Assembly: GCA_015520425.1 (NCBI GenBank)
Contig: WAQC01000042.1
Span: forward strand, 1-16,341
Origin: Candidatus Pelearchaeum sp.
GTDB taxonomy: Archaea > Thermoproteota > Nitrososphaeria_A > Caldarchaeales > Caldarchaeaceae
Direction: 5' to 3'
Length of the DNA: 16,341 nucleotides
Shown piece by piece: positions 1-6,856 of this stretch. Below the pieces are notes generated by a model. That model was not told the origin of the DNA. It saw only the letters and a program-made list of their open reading frames with translations, and ran no database searches. Positions within the stretch are counted from its first letter, which is position 1, and every line of letters begins with the position of its first letter. Position numbers and translations under genes: made by a program.

Positions 1-125
1 CCTTGGGGTAGGTTGGCCACGTGTTACTGAGCCGTACGCCAGGCCCGCGGGTGGCCGCGAGCCTAAGACTTGCATGGCTTAGTCCCACCCAGATAGCGGT
101 GAGGTCCGGCAGGATCAACCGGAGT
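1..125 (-). rRNA. 16S ribosomal RNA, 5' end only
   Basis: The reverse complement of 109-123 reads TCCGGTTGATCCTGC, the near-universal 5' end of archaeal 16S rRNA. It is followed by the conserved ACTAAGCCATGCAAGTC stretch and, near the window edge, by GGCTCAGTAACACGTGG, another conserved block about 100 nt into the molecule. The gene runs leftward out of the window, so only about 125 of roughly 1,500 nt are present. The exact mature 5' end is uncertain by a few bases (about 123-127). Small reading frames across this stretch are not genes. The GC-rich stems fit a thermophile. The sequence is archaeal and TACK-like, but too short to place further by eye. Confidence 0.96.
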
Positions 126-322
126 CGTGCCTGGGGAGGGTTGCAAGGGTCGGGGGTTGTGGGGTGTACGGGGGCGTTTGGGCCCGTGCTCGGACCTAAG
201 TGTGATTTTTGTGAGTGTCCTTAGGTCCTCATTTTGTTACCACGGTAGGAGGCCGTTTCTTCATCCGTGGGGAGGGCCTCTCCCCATGTTTGAAACGGTA
301 CCGCCGTCGGGAACCGTGGCGC
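126..322 (-). other. 16S rRNA leader with nested stem-loops
   Basis: About 200 nt between the inferred transcription start and mature 16S contain no gene but several inverted repeats. A 9-bp perfect stem pairs 192-200 (GGACCTAAG) with 220-228. A nested structure pairs 240-246 with 313-319 (CCACGGT/ACCGTGG) and, inside it, 253-259 with 292-298 (CCGTTTC/GAAACGG). An inner stem of about 9 bp, with one G-U pair, lies at 266-274/280-288. Archaeal rRNA leaders normally pair with the 3' flank to form the processing helix, but that flank is outside the window. These local hairpins may be processing or folding elements; the function is inferred. Confidence 0.6.
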
Positions 323-343
323 AGATGTAGGTATGTTTGCCTG

Positions 344-357
344 ATTTAAATACTTTA
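344..357 (-). promoter_or_regulatory. rRNA promoter (BRE and TATA box)
   Basis: The minus strand reads AAAGTATTTAAAT, a purine-rich BRE-like element joined to an A/T-only TATA box at 352-344. Transcription would start about 25 nt downstream, near 322, giving a leader of about 200 nt. It lies 57 nt beyond the CBS-protein stop codon, so the rRNA appears to have its own promoter. Confidence 0.6.
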
Positions 358-413
358 ACGATTCTTAACAATGGTTTAGCAGCGCTGGCGGGGTTTTCAG
401 CCCTTTTGCGGCA

Positions 414-1277
414 TTATTTCACGTTATTAACCCTGTAGTCGTTGAAGAAGCCGCGTAAGCTGGCGCATACGCCTAGCAGGTAGGGCTTGACGACCAGGTC
501 CCAAGGCGTTACTATACGCCAGGCCCCAGCCTCTTTCAAGAGTATGCACTCGGCTGGGCTTTTATACACTGTTGCCCAAGCCCATGAAACATCAATGTCT
601 CCATCAACTATGAGGGGCTCGGCCAGGGGGAGGTTCTCAACCCGCGTACTAAAGAACTCCCCAGGCTTCTCCTTAAGCGTCATCAAGCCCTGCAGGGTGA
701 ACATGTATTCAAAGATTGAGCGGTCGTCCACGATTGCTGGCCATTCTATTAGGCCTGTAACTACTACGCGCCGTACATAGTTTGCGTACATTATGCTGAC
801 GAGCTCTTCTAGCGTGGCGTCTGGGTTTATTGTTACTGCTTTGCTGGAGACCTCGCGGAGTGTTATGCCTGTATTGATGTTGAAGCGTGTCATGTATCGT
901 ATTATGTCGCGGAACGATACCACGCCGACTATTTTTCCGTCTTCATCAACTATGCAGGCGTTGCCAAGCCCTGACCTTATCAGGAGCTCAAGAAGCTCGG
1001 CTAGGCTGCTCTCTTGCCCGACCCTAGGCACGTCCCTTATCATGATGTCGCCTACTCTCATTGTTATGAGCGCTTCGTATCCAAATTTTCTACCACGATG
1101 TAGTAAGTTTAGTAGCTGCTTTCCGATAATCATCCCGACTATACGCGAGTCGCGTACTACTGGGAGGAAGTCAATCTGCCTGAGCGGGAGGAGTGAGTAA
1201 GCGTCAAGGAGAGGCATATCTTCGGTTACCGTCGGGGCGCCTCGCTCTAGCACCCAGGGGAGGAAATGTAGGAACAA
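414..1277 (-). CDS. Four-CBS-domain protein
   Basis: A 287-residue protein made almost entirely of CBS repeats. Such repeats pair into Bateman modules that bind adenine nucleotides or SAM and regulate an attached or partner protein. Typical CBS features are seen at about 12-62 (TVTED..LLDAYSLL..IDFLPVV..IVGMI), 74-130 (VGDIMIRDVPRV..GNACIVDEDGKIVGVVSFRDII) and 140-195 (VSSKAVTINPDATLEELVSIM..RRVVVTG). A fourth, degenerate one follows at about 210-265, ending RIVTPWDLV. No catalytic, membrane or DNA-binding domain is visible, so it is probably a stand-alone ligand sensor with an unknown partner. The start is TTG at 1277, two codons after an in-frame TAA, so no longer protein is possible. ATG at 1217 would cut into the first CBS repeat. 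No clear ribosome binding site precedes it, which fits a short leader. Confidence 0.85.
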   Translation of the reverse strand: MFLHFLPWVLERGAPTVTEDMPLLDAYSLLPLRQIDFLPVVRDSRIVGMIIGKQLLNLLHRGRKFGYEALITMRVGDIMIRDVPRVGQESSLAELLELLIRSGLGNACIVDEDGKIVGVVSFRDIIRYMTRFNINTGITLREVSSKAVTINPDATLEELVSIMYANYVRRVVVTGLIEWPAIVDDRSIFEYMFTLQGLMTLKEKPGEFFSTRVENLPLAEPLIVDGDIDVSWAWATVYKSPAECILLKEAGAWRIVTPWDLVVKPYLLGVCASLRGFFNDYRVNNVK

Positions 1278-1317
1278 AGATTACGTCAACTCGTGGATTT
1301 TTGATGTTGGTGATTTT

Positions 1318-1327
1318 GATTTAAGTG
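1318..1327 (-). promoter_or_regulatory. Candidate promoter of the CBS gene
   Basis: The minus strand reads CACTTAAATC, a TATA-like box. It would start transcription near 1295, about 18 nt before the TTG start codon at 1277. The match is weak but correctly spaced. Confidence 0.4.
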
Positions 1328-1482
1328 TTGTGAATCGGAGATGCTTATTTTAGCGTCAAAATGCGAAATACGCTATGCATTTTTACTTTTCACATAGGCT
1401 ATATTTCTTATAGTTTATTCACGGGTTAAATCGTGTAGCATTCCGAAGAACCATTCTAAAGTTGTTGTGTTTCTCGTTAATG

Positions 1483-1492
1483 GCTTTTAACG
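1483..1492 (+). promoter_or_regulatory. Promoter of the globin-coupled transducer
   Basis: GCTTTTAACG contains a TATA-like TTTTAA at 1485-1490, centred about 22 nt before the ATG at 1510. That places the transcript start at or next to the start codon, so a leaderless mRNA is likely. The GGAG at 1505-1508 is only 1 nt from the ATG, too close to act as a normal ribosome binding site. Confidence 0.5.
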
Positions 1493-1509
1493 TTCAAGTG
1501 TGAAGGAGT

Positions 1510-2952
1510 ATGTGTGCCCAAATACAGTTGCAGGAACATCCTGAGAACAGGCGCGCGGCTGGTACTACGCTGGTGATAGACGCTGAGGAACGGGAGCTAC
1601 GTAAGCGCTTCGTGCAATTTACGAGGGAAGACGAGGAGCTTCTGAAAGAGCTTAACAGCCTCTTTAAAGACGTGGCTGATAGATTTGTGGAGAGGTTCTA
1701 CGCGCATCTACAGAAATTTGAAGACACGCGGCAGCTACTCTCCACGCCAGGCATAGTCCAGAGGCTCATGAATCTACAGAAACAATACCTAATACGCCTC
1801 TCTGAGGGGAATTATGATGCCGAGTATTTTGAGGAGAGGCTACGGATAGGGAAAACCCACGATAGGATAAACCTCCTGCCCAAATACTACCTAGGCGCGT
1901 ATGTCCTCTATTGGAACGAGATAATCCCAGAGATTGTCAAGAGATACTGGATGAGGCCTGGCAAGCTCTCTAAGGTTCTGCTGGCGTTTCTGAAGATATT
2001 GAATATAGACATGCAACTGGTTATAGACGCGTATATAGACTCCTACATCTCGCGGCTGCTGGAGATAGGCAAGGGGCTTGAGACAACTGGCCAGCAGCTG
2101 TCATCGTCAAGTGATGAGGTTAGGGCGTCAATAGAGCAGATTTCCAATAGTATCTCTGAGATAGCGAAGGGTGTTCAGACGCAGTCGCAGAATTTGGCTG
2201 AGATTAATAACGTCTCTAAGGAGTCTGCTGCGGTTGCGCGTAGTGCTCATGAGAAAGCTAAGGAGATAACAGCTATGGCTGCGCAGGGGGCTTCTATGAC
2301 CAGCGAGGCCACTGAGAAGCTTAACAGAATAAAGGAAAGCGTAATGGCGTCCAGCGAGAGTATCAAGGCGCTGGCTGAGAAATCGCGGCATGTTACGACG
2401 ATACTTGAGGTTATTAACAAGATTGTTGACCAGACGAATCTCCTGGCTCTTAACGCTGCTATTGAGGCGGCGAAGGCTGGTGAGGCTGGGCGGAGCTTTG
2501 CGGTGGTTGCTGACGAGGTTAGGCGCTTGTCTGACGACTCCTCAAAAGCGACCGAGAAGATTTCGCGCATAATAGAGGATGTGATAGGCGAGATAGAGAA
2601 CGCTACCAAGCTGATGGAGACTAGCAGTAGTGAGGTTAATGAGAGCGCAGACACAATCAATAAGACGCTTGTGGCTTTGCAGAATATAGCCAACAACACC
2701 AGCGAGGTTGCCAGTAGTGTTTCAACGGTTATGCAGAACGTGGAGAACATATCCAACGCCATCAACGAGCTTGCCTCAATAGCCGAGGAGAACGCCGCGG
2801 CAGTTGAGCAGGTTTCGGCAGCTACCGAGCAGCAGACGAGCGCAACCGAGCAGCTTGCTGGGATAGCGCAGCAGCTCGCCCAGTCTGCGGAGAAGCTGGT
2901 CATGGTGGCTACAAGATACGACAAGAAGCTGTCGCACCGCGCGCAGAACTAG
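1510..2952 (+). CDS. Globin-coupled methyl-accepting transducer (HemAT type)
   Basis: A 480-residue soluble two-domain sensor. Residues about 25-185 form a protoglobin-like haem domain, with FYAHL at 63-67 and the proximal-histidine segment [19 protein letters not shown] (His117), which matches the F8 region of HemAT. Residues about 190-470 are a long Ala/Ser/Glu-rich coiled coil whose hairpin tip, [20 protein letters not shown] near 305-325 followed by [12 protein letters not shown], is the CheA/CheW contact region of methyl-accepting chemotaxis proteins. No membrane segment is present. In the family, oxygen bound to haem changes kinase signalling and drives aerotaxis. No che or archaellum genes are in this window, so the partner is unknown. 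An in-frame TGA at 1501 makes ATG 1510 the earliest ATG. It is transcribed divergently from the CBS gene. Confidence 0.9.
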   Translation: MCAQIQLQEHPENRRAAGTTLVIDAEERELRKRFVQFTREDEELLKELNSLFKDVADRFVERFYAHLQKFEDTRQLLSTPGIVQRLMNLQKQYLIRLSEGNYDAEYFEERLRIGKTHDRINLLPKYYLGAYVLYWNEIIPEIVKRYWMRPGKLSKVLLAFLKILNIDMQLVIDAYIDSYISRLLEIGKGLETTGQQLSSSSDEVRASIEQISNSISEIAKGVQTQSQNLAEINNVSKESAAVARSAHEKAKEITAMAAQGASMTSEATEKLNRIKESVMASSESIKALAEKSRHVTTILEVINKIVDQTNLLALNAAIEAAKAGEAGRSFAVVADEVRRLSDDSSKATEKISRIIEDVIGEIENATKLMETSSSEVNESADTINKTLVALQNIANNTSEVASSVSTVMQNVENISNAINELASIAEENAAAVEQVSAATEQQTSATEQLAGIAQQLAQSAEKLVMVATRYDKKLSHRAQN

Positions 2953-2992
2953 GAGCGGGCGACCAACCCCTAACTACCTATTCTTTAATTTA

Positions 2993-3007
2993 ATAATATC
3001 GTATTAT
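2993..3007. repeat. Small AT inverted repeat
   Basis: ATAATA at 2993-2998 and TATTAT at 3002-3007 flank a 3-nt centre, 40 nt after the transducer stop and 20 nt before the first rpoH TATA box. It could be a transcript-end hairpin, or an operator or melting element for the polymerase operon. The sequence alone does not decide. Confidence 0.35.
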
Positions 3008-3026
3008 ATGCGGTCATGGGGAACTA

Positions 3027-3035
3027 TTATATAAA
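3027..3035 (+). promoter_or_regulatory. Distal TATA box of the RNA polymerase operon
   Basis: TTATATAAA is a strong archaeal TATA box. Transcription from near 3058 would give a leader of about 75 nt containing the hairpin at 3083-3110. It is the best promoter match before the operon. Confidence 0.6.
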
Positions 3036-3082
3036 GCGGGAATAGCCTAAAGAATCCCCGAAACCAAGCCCCCGTTTTCGTT

Positions 3083-3110
3083 CGGAGAGGGTTTAATACC
3101 ATCCCCTCCG
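3083..3110 (+). promoter_or_regulatory. Leader hairpin, or proximal TATA box, before rpoH
   Basis: CGGAG (3083-3087), a bulged A, and GGG (3089-3091) pair with CCC (3103-3105) and CTCCG (3106-3110), an 8-bp stem with a single-base bulge. The loop contains TTTAATA (3092-3098), which could itself be a TATA box starting transcription near 3120, 15 nt before the ATG. The element is therefore either a leader hairpin of a transcript begun upstream, or a second promoter flanked by inverted repeats. Confidence 0.4.
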
Positions 3111-3134
3111 TACATCGGATAGAGAGTATTCTGC

Positions 3135-3473
3135 ATGGTTAAGGGGGATGGTAAGCGTATGAGTAAGTCTAAACGGGCGGAGAGGCGTAAGACTGCAAAG
3201 AAGAAGGAGAAGGAGGCGGCCGAGCCTGAGGCTAAGCCCTTCAGCATACTCCAGCACAGCCTTGTCCCGAAGCATGAGATACTGAGCGAGGAGGAGAAGA
3301 AGCAGCTCCTTGAGAGGCTGGGAATAACCCCCCAGCAGCTCCCCTACATACTGATAACCGACCCTGTGGTGAAGCAGCTCGGCGCTAAGCTGGGTGATGT
3401 AATCAAGATAACGCGCGAGTCGGAGACAGCTGGCGAGGCTATTTATTATAGGGTCGTGATGAGGGAGGCGTAG
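3135..3473 (+). CDS. rpoH: RNA polymerase subunit H (Rpo5)
   Basis: A 112-residue archaeal homologue of the C-terminal domain of eukaryotic RPB5, which binds the lower jaw of RNA polymerase near downstream DNA. The conserved core spans about residues 38-110, from [18 protein letters not shown] through [17 protein letters not shown] to [20 protein letters not shown]. The first 35 residues are an unusually long, highly basic tail rich in Lys, Arg, Glu and Ala, not needed for the fold and possibly contacting nucleic acid. ATG 3135 gives the full tail. ATG 3159 ([10 protein letters not shown]) is a plausible alternative that keeps most of it. It is the first gene of the operon, with its stop 3 nt before the rpoB start, and its end carries the rpoB ribosome binding site. 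Confidence 0.94.
   Translation: MVKGDGKRMSKSKRAERRKTAKKKEKEAAEPEAKPFSILQHSLVPKHEILSEEEKKQLLERLGITPQQLPYILITDPVVKQLGAKLGDVIKITRESETAGEAIYYRVVMREA
3464..3468 (+). promoter_or_regulatory. Ribosome binding site of rpoB
   Basis: GGAGG lies inside the last codons of rpoH, 8 nt before the rpoB ATG. This is well-spaced, operon-internal initiation. Confidence 0.6.
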
Positions 3474-3476
3474 AAT

Positions 3477-6400
3477 ATGCAGCAGGCTGTTCCTAAGCTA
3501 AGTCAGGAAGACCTCTGGGAGGTAATGCGCGCGTTTATAGAGGAGGAAGGGCTGGTCCAGCATCATCTAAAATCTTACAACTACTTTGTCCGCGAGGGGC
3601 TGCAGGAGCTTATCAACTCGTTGGGCGACCAGGAGATTAGGACGCGTCATGGGACTGTGGTGCTTAAGTTTGGCCAGGTGGAGATAGGTAGCCCCCGCGT
3701 TGTGGAGATTGACGGCACGATTAATGAGCGGCTCTACCCAGCGGAGGCGCGGCTCAGAAACCTCACCTACGAGGCGCCAATCTACGTGAAGATGAGCCTC
3801 TACATAGACGGCAGGAGAATATCCAGCGAGAAGGTGGAGATAGGAAGTATACCCGTTATGGTCAAGTCCGAGATATGCCCGCTCTCCAAGATGACGCCAG
3901 ACGAGCTCATGGCCGTTGGCGAAGACCCGCGCGACCCAGGTGGTTACTTCATAATAAACGGCTCTGAGCGTGTGGTGGTTGCGATAGAAGACCTGGCGCC
4001 CAACAGGATAATGGTAACGCGCAAAGACACCAACGGCAAGGCACAATACACCGCTGTTGTCCTCTCCTCTGCGCATGGGAGGCAGGTTAGGGTTGAGGTC
4101 AACTATAAGGAGGGTAATCCGATTAGGGTATTCTTCTCACGCATCTATAAGGGGATACCAGCGATAATAATGCTCCGCGCCCTTGGGATGACTAATGACC
4201 GCGATATAGTGAATATGATTTCGCCGCGTAAGGAGGTGCAGGAGCTTCTTGAGCCCTCCTTCAGGGAGGCCGAGGGCGTGGAGAGCGCTGAGGAGGCTCT
4301 CCGCTACATAGGCAACAGGGTTGCTCTTGGCTATGCCGAGGAGTATAGGATGGAGCGCGCCGAGCAGATGATAGACAGCGTCTTCCTACTCCACGTAGGC
4401 ACAACGAAGGCCGCGCGCTACAACAAGGCAGTATATCTCTGCGAGATGATAGGCATGGTTCTTGAGACGAGCCTCGGCCTGAGAACACCCAGCGACAAGG
4501 ACCACTACGCCAACAAGAGGGTTAAGCTGGAGTCCCCACTACTGACGGAGCTATACCGCATGGCCTTGATGAAGCTCATCCGCGACATAAGGTATCAGCT
4601 TGAGCGCATAATCGCTACGCGCCAGCCTGTTGGTATCTCCACATTCGTCAGGCCAGGAATAGTTACAGACTTTGTGCGCCACGCCTTCGCTACTGGGAAC
4701 TGGCCTGGCGGCAGGGTTGGGGTTACCCAGCTCCTCAACAGGACGAACTACCTCGCGACGCTGAGCCACCTGAGGCGCGTCCAGTCGCCGCTTAGCAGGG
4801 GCCAGCCCCACTTTGAGGCGCGCGACCTGCATGGGACTCACTGGGGGCGGCTCTGTCCCAGCGAGACCCCTGAGGGAAGCAACGCTGGGCTTGTGAAGAA
4901 CCTAGCCCTGAGCGCGGAGTTCTCGTTCCAGACCAACAGGCGCGATGTGCTGGACAAGCTCTTCCAGCTTGGTGTAATCCCTCTCGCCGAGGTAATCTCT
5001 AGGAGACGCCAGATACCCAGCACGAAGGTCTTCGTTGACGGCCTGCTGGTCGGCTACCATAACAACGGCCAGTGGCTGGCCAGCGAGATACGCAGACTAC
5101 GCCGCGAGGGCGAGGTGAATAGCAACGTCAATGTTGCTGTCTATGTGTATGAGCATGTCCAGGAGGTCTGGATTAACACTGACGAGGGCAGGGTTAGGCG
5201 TCCAGTGATAGTTGTTGAGCGTGGCCAGCCTAGGCTCAAGCCCACGCACATAGAGCAGTTGAGGAATAAGACTACCCGCTTCAGGGATTTGGTGAGCCTT
5301 GGGATAATTGAGTTCCTAGACGCCGAGGAGGAGGAGAATGCCTACGTCGCGCTTACCCCAGACAAGCTTACGCAGGAGCATACCCATCTTGAGGTCTCGC
5401 CCTACGCCATGCTGGGGGCGGTTGTCTCAGTAATCCCATACGCCCAGCACAACCAGTCGCCGCGCAACGTGTATGAGGGAGCTATGGGCAAGCAGGCTCT
5501 AGGAATCTTCGCCTCCAACTACGACCTGAGAACAGACTCGCGCATGCACCTCCTAATCTACCCGCAGAAGCCTATAGTAACCACAAAGGCGGCGGAGTTC
5601 GTCGGCCTGAACTCACGCCCATCAGGCCAGAACATGGTTGTCGCGGTGCTTACGGGCCAGGGCTATAACATGGAGGACGCTGTTGTGCTTAACAAGTCGT
5701 CTGTTGAGCGTGGCCTTGGGCTCTCTATAAGCTATAGGACATACGAGGTGGAGGCACGGCCCTACCTAGGCGGCCAGCGCGACAAGTTCGGAATCCCAGA
5801 CCCAAGCGTTCGCGGCTATCGCGGCGAGCAGTATTATCGCGTGCTTGATAGTGATGGCTTCGCCCACGTTGAGGCTGACGTGAGCGGCGGTACGGTGATT
5901 ATAGGGATGATGAGCCCGCCGCGCTTCATGGAGGAATACCAGCGCGTCCCGACCCGCGAGATGGTCTGGCGCGACACCTCCGAGGCCGTAAGGCCATCTG
6001 AGAGCGGCGTAGTTGATGCTATATTCGTCACCCACACAGCTGAGGGCAACAAGCTGGCCAAGGCGCGTGTGAGAACCACGTGCTTCACGGAGATTGGTGA
6101 TAAGTTCTCCTCGCGGCATGGTCAGAAGGGTGTTGTCGGGATGCTCTTCCCGCATGAGGACATGCCTTACACGAAGGAGGGGGTAGTCCCAGACCTGCTC
6201 ATAAATCCGCACGCGTTCCCCTCAAGAATGACCGTTGGCCAGCTCCTTGAAAGCCTAGCGGGCAAGCTGGGCGCCCTGAAGGGAGAGCTGATAGACGGCA
6301 CACCCTTCATGGGCAAGCCATACGAGGAGATTAAGCGCGAGCTTGAGGAGCTGGGCTTCAAGAGCTCTGGCAAGGAGATACTATACAACGGCATAACAGG

Positions 6401-6839
6401 CAGGCGCTACGAGGCTGAAATCTTCATAGGCGTCGTCTACTACCAGCGTCTCCACCACTTGGTTAGGGATAAGATACACGCCAGAGCGCGTGGTCAGGTG
6501 CAGATGCTCACGCGCCAGCCTACGGAGGGCAGAGCGAGGGGCGGTGGCCTGAAGTTCGGAGAGATGGAGCGCGACTGCCTCATAGCGTATGGAGCGTCCT
6601 ACCTACTTCTAGACAGGCTACTTGAGCAGAGCGACAAATACATGGCACACTTCTGCGAAAAATGCGGGCTACCAGCTTATTACGACCTTAAGCAAGAACG
6701 CTACGTCTGTCCTGTAGATGGTAAAGACGCCAAGGTAAGGCCTGTAACGATGAGTTACGCCTTCTACCTGCTGCTGAACGAGTTGCTCAGCATGGGGCTT
6801 AGGGTGAAGATAGAGATGGAGGAGCTTCCACCAACGTAG
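3477..6839 (+). CDS. rpoB: RNA polymerase subunit B (Rpo2), undivided
   Basis: A 1120-residue second-largest subunit, forming one side of the catalytic cleft. It is one gene, unlike the B'/B'' pair of many methanogens and halophiles. Recognisable blocks in order: lobe motif DPGGYFIINGSERVVVA near residue 155; the segment from NRTNYLATLSHLRRVQSP to GTHWGRLCPSETPEG near 420-465; GQGYNMEDAVVLNKSS near 730; GDKFSSRHGQKGVVG near 875; the anchor RMTVGQLLESLAGK; and RARGGGLKFGEMERDCLIAYGA near 1020. The C-terminal zinc site has Cys1060, Cys1063 and Cys1078, but the expected fourth ligand is Asp1081 (CPVD). ATG 3477 has a good ribosome binding site. rpoA begins 17 nt after its stop. Confidence 0.98.
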   Translation: MQQAVPKLSQEDLWEVMRAFIEEEGLVQHHLKSYNYFVREGLQELINSLGDQEIRTRHGTVVLKFGQVEIGSPRVVEIDGTINERLYPAEARLRNLTYEAPIYVKMSLYIDGRRISSEKVEIGSIPVMVKSEICPLSKMTPDELMAVGEDPRDPGGYFIINGSERVVVAIEDLAPNRIMVTRKDTNGKAQYTAVVLSSAHGRQVRVEVNYKEGNPIRVFFSRIYKGIPAIIMLRALGMTNDRDIVNMISPRKEVQELLEPSFREAEGVESAEEALRYIGNRVALGYAEEYRMERAEQMIDSVFLLHVGTTKAARYNKAVYLCEMIGMVLETSLGLRTPSDKDHYANKRVKLESPLLTELYRMALMKLIRDIRYQLERIIATRQPVGISTFVRPGIVTDFVRHAFATGNWPGGRVGVTQLLNRTNYLATLSHLRRVQSPLSRGQPHFEARDLHGTHWGRLCPSETPEGSNAGLVKNLALSAEFSFQTNRRDVLDKLFQLGVIPLAEVISRRRQIPSTKVFVDGLLVGYHNNGQWLASEIRRLRREGEVNSNVNVAVYVYEHVQEVWINTDEGRVRRPVIVVERGQPRLKPTHIEQLRNKTTRFRDLVSLGIIEFLDAEEEENAYVALTPDKLTQEHTHLEVSPYAMLGAVVSVIPYAQHNQSPRNVYEGAMGKQALGIFASNYDLRTDSRMHLLIYPQKPIVTTKAAEFVGLNSRPSGQNMVVAVLTGQGYNMEDAVVLNKSSVERGLGLSISYRTYEVEARPYLGGQRDKFGIPDPSVRGYRGEQYYRVLDSDGFAHVEADVSGGTVIIGMMSPPRFMEEYQRVPTREMVWRDTSEAVRPSESGVVDAIFVTHTAEGNKLAKARVRTTCFTEIGDKFSSRHGQKGVVGMLFPHEDMPYTKEGVVPDLLINPHAFPSRMTVGQLLESLAGKLGALKGELIDGTPFMGKPYEEIKRELEELGFKSSGKEILYNGITGRRYEAEIFIGVVYYQRLHHLVRDKIHARARGQVQMLTRQPTEGRARGGGLKFGEMERDCLIAYGASYLLLDRLLEQSDKYMAHFCEKCGLPAYYDLKQERYVCPVDGKDAKVRPVTMSYAFYLLLNELLSMGLRVKIEMEELPPT

Positions 6840-6845
6840 GAGGGT

Positions 6846-6850
6846 GGTGA
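6846..6850 (+). promoter_or_regulatory. Ribosome binding site deciding the rpoA start
   Basis: GGTGA, the usual archaeal anti-16S core, ends 6 nt before ATG 6857 but only 3 nt before the adjoining GTG 6854. The spacing favours ATG as the true start. Confidence 0.5.
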
Positions 6851-6856
6851 GGTGTG

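Larger units (their letters stand above)
1278..1509. promoter_or_regulatory. AT-rich divergent region with overlapping inverted repeats
   Basis: This 232-bp spacer separates the divergent CBS and transducer genes and is much richer in A+T than its flanks. No gene is seen in it. Two overlapping inverted repeats stand out: TAGCGT at 1351-1356 with ACGCTA at 1370-1375, and AAAATGC at 1358-1364 with GCATTTT at 1377-1383. They lie between the two inferred promoters and could be a regulator binding site. This reading is inferred. Confidence 0.4.

Noticed and set aside
21..330. Two short plus-strand reading frames of 67 codons
   Set aside because: They lie over the 16S rRNA 5' end and its leader on the opposite strand, and their products are low-complexity with no family resemblance.
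2247..2924. 225-codon minus-strand frame inside the transducer gene
   Set aside because: Its Ser/Ala/Thr-rich product is the mirror of the repetitive coiled-coil codons of the real gene. It has no start signal or recognisable motif.
2953..3134. Possible small RNA (C/D box type) between the transducer and rpoH
   Set aside because: No properly spaced RUGAUGA and CUGA boxes were found; promoters and a hairpin explain what is there.
3567..4076. 169-codon minus-strand frame inside rpoB
   Set aside because: It is fully antisense to a conserved rpoB region, with no family features; the same holds for the 148-codon frame at 5766-6212.
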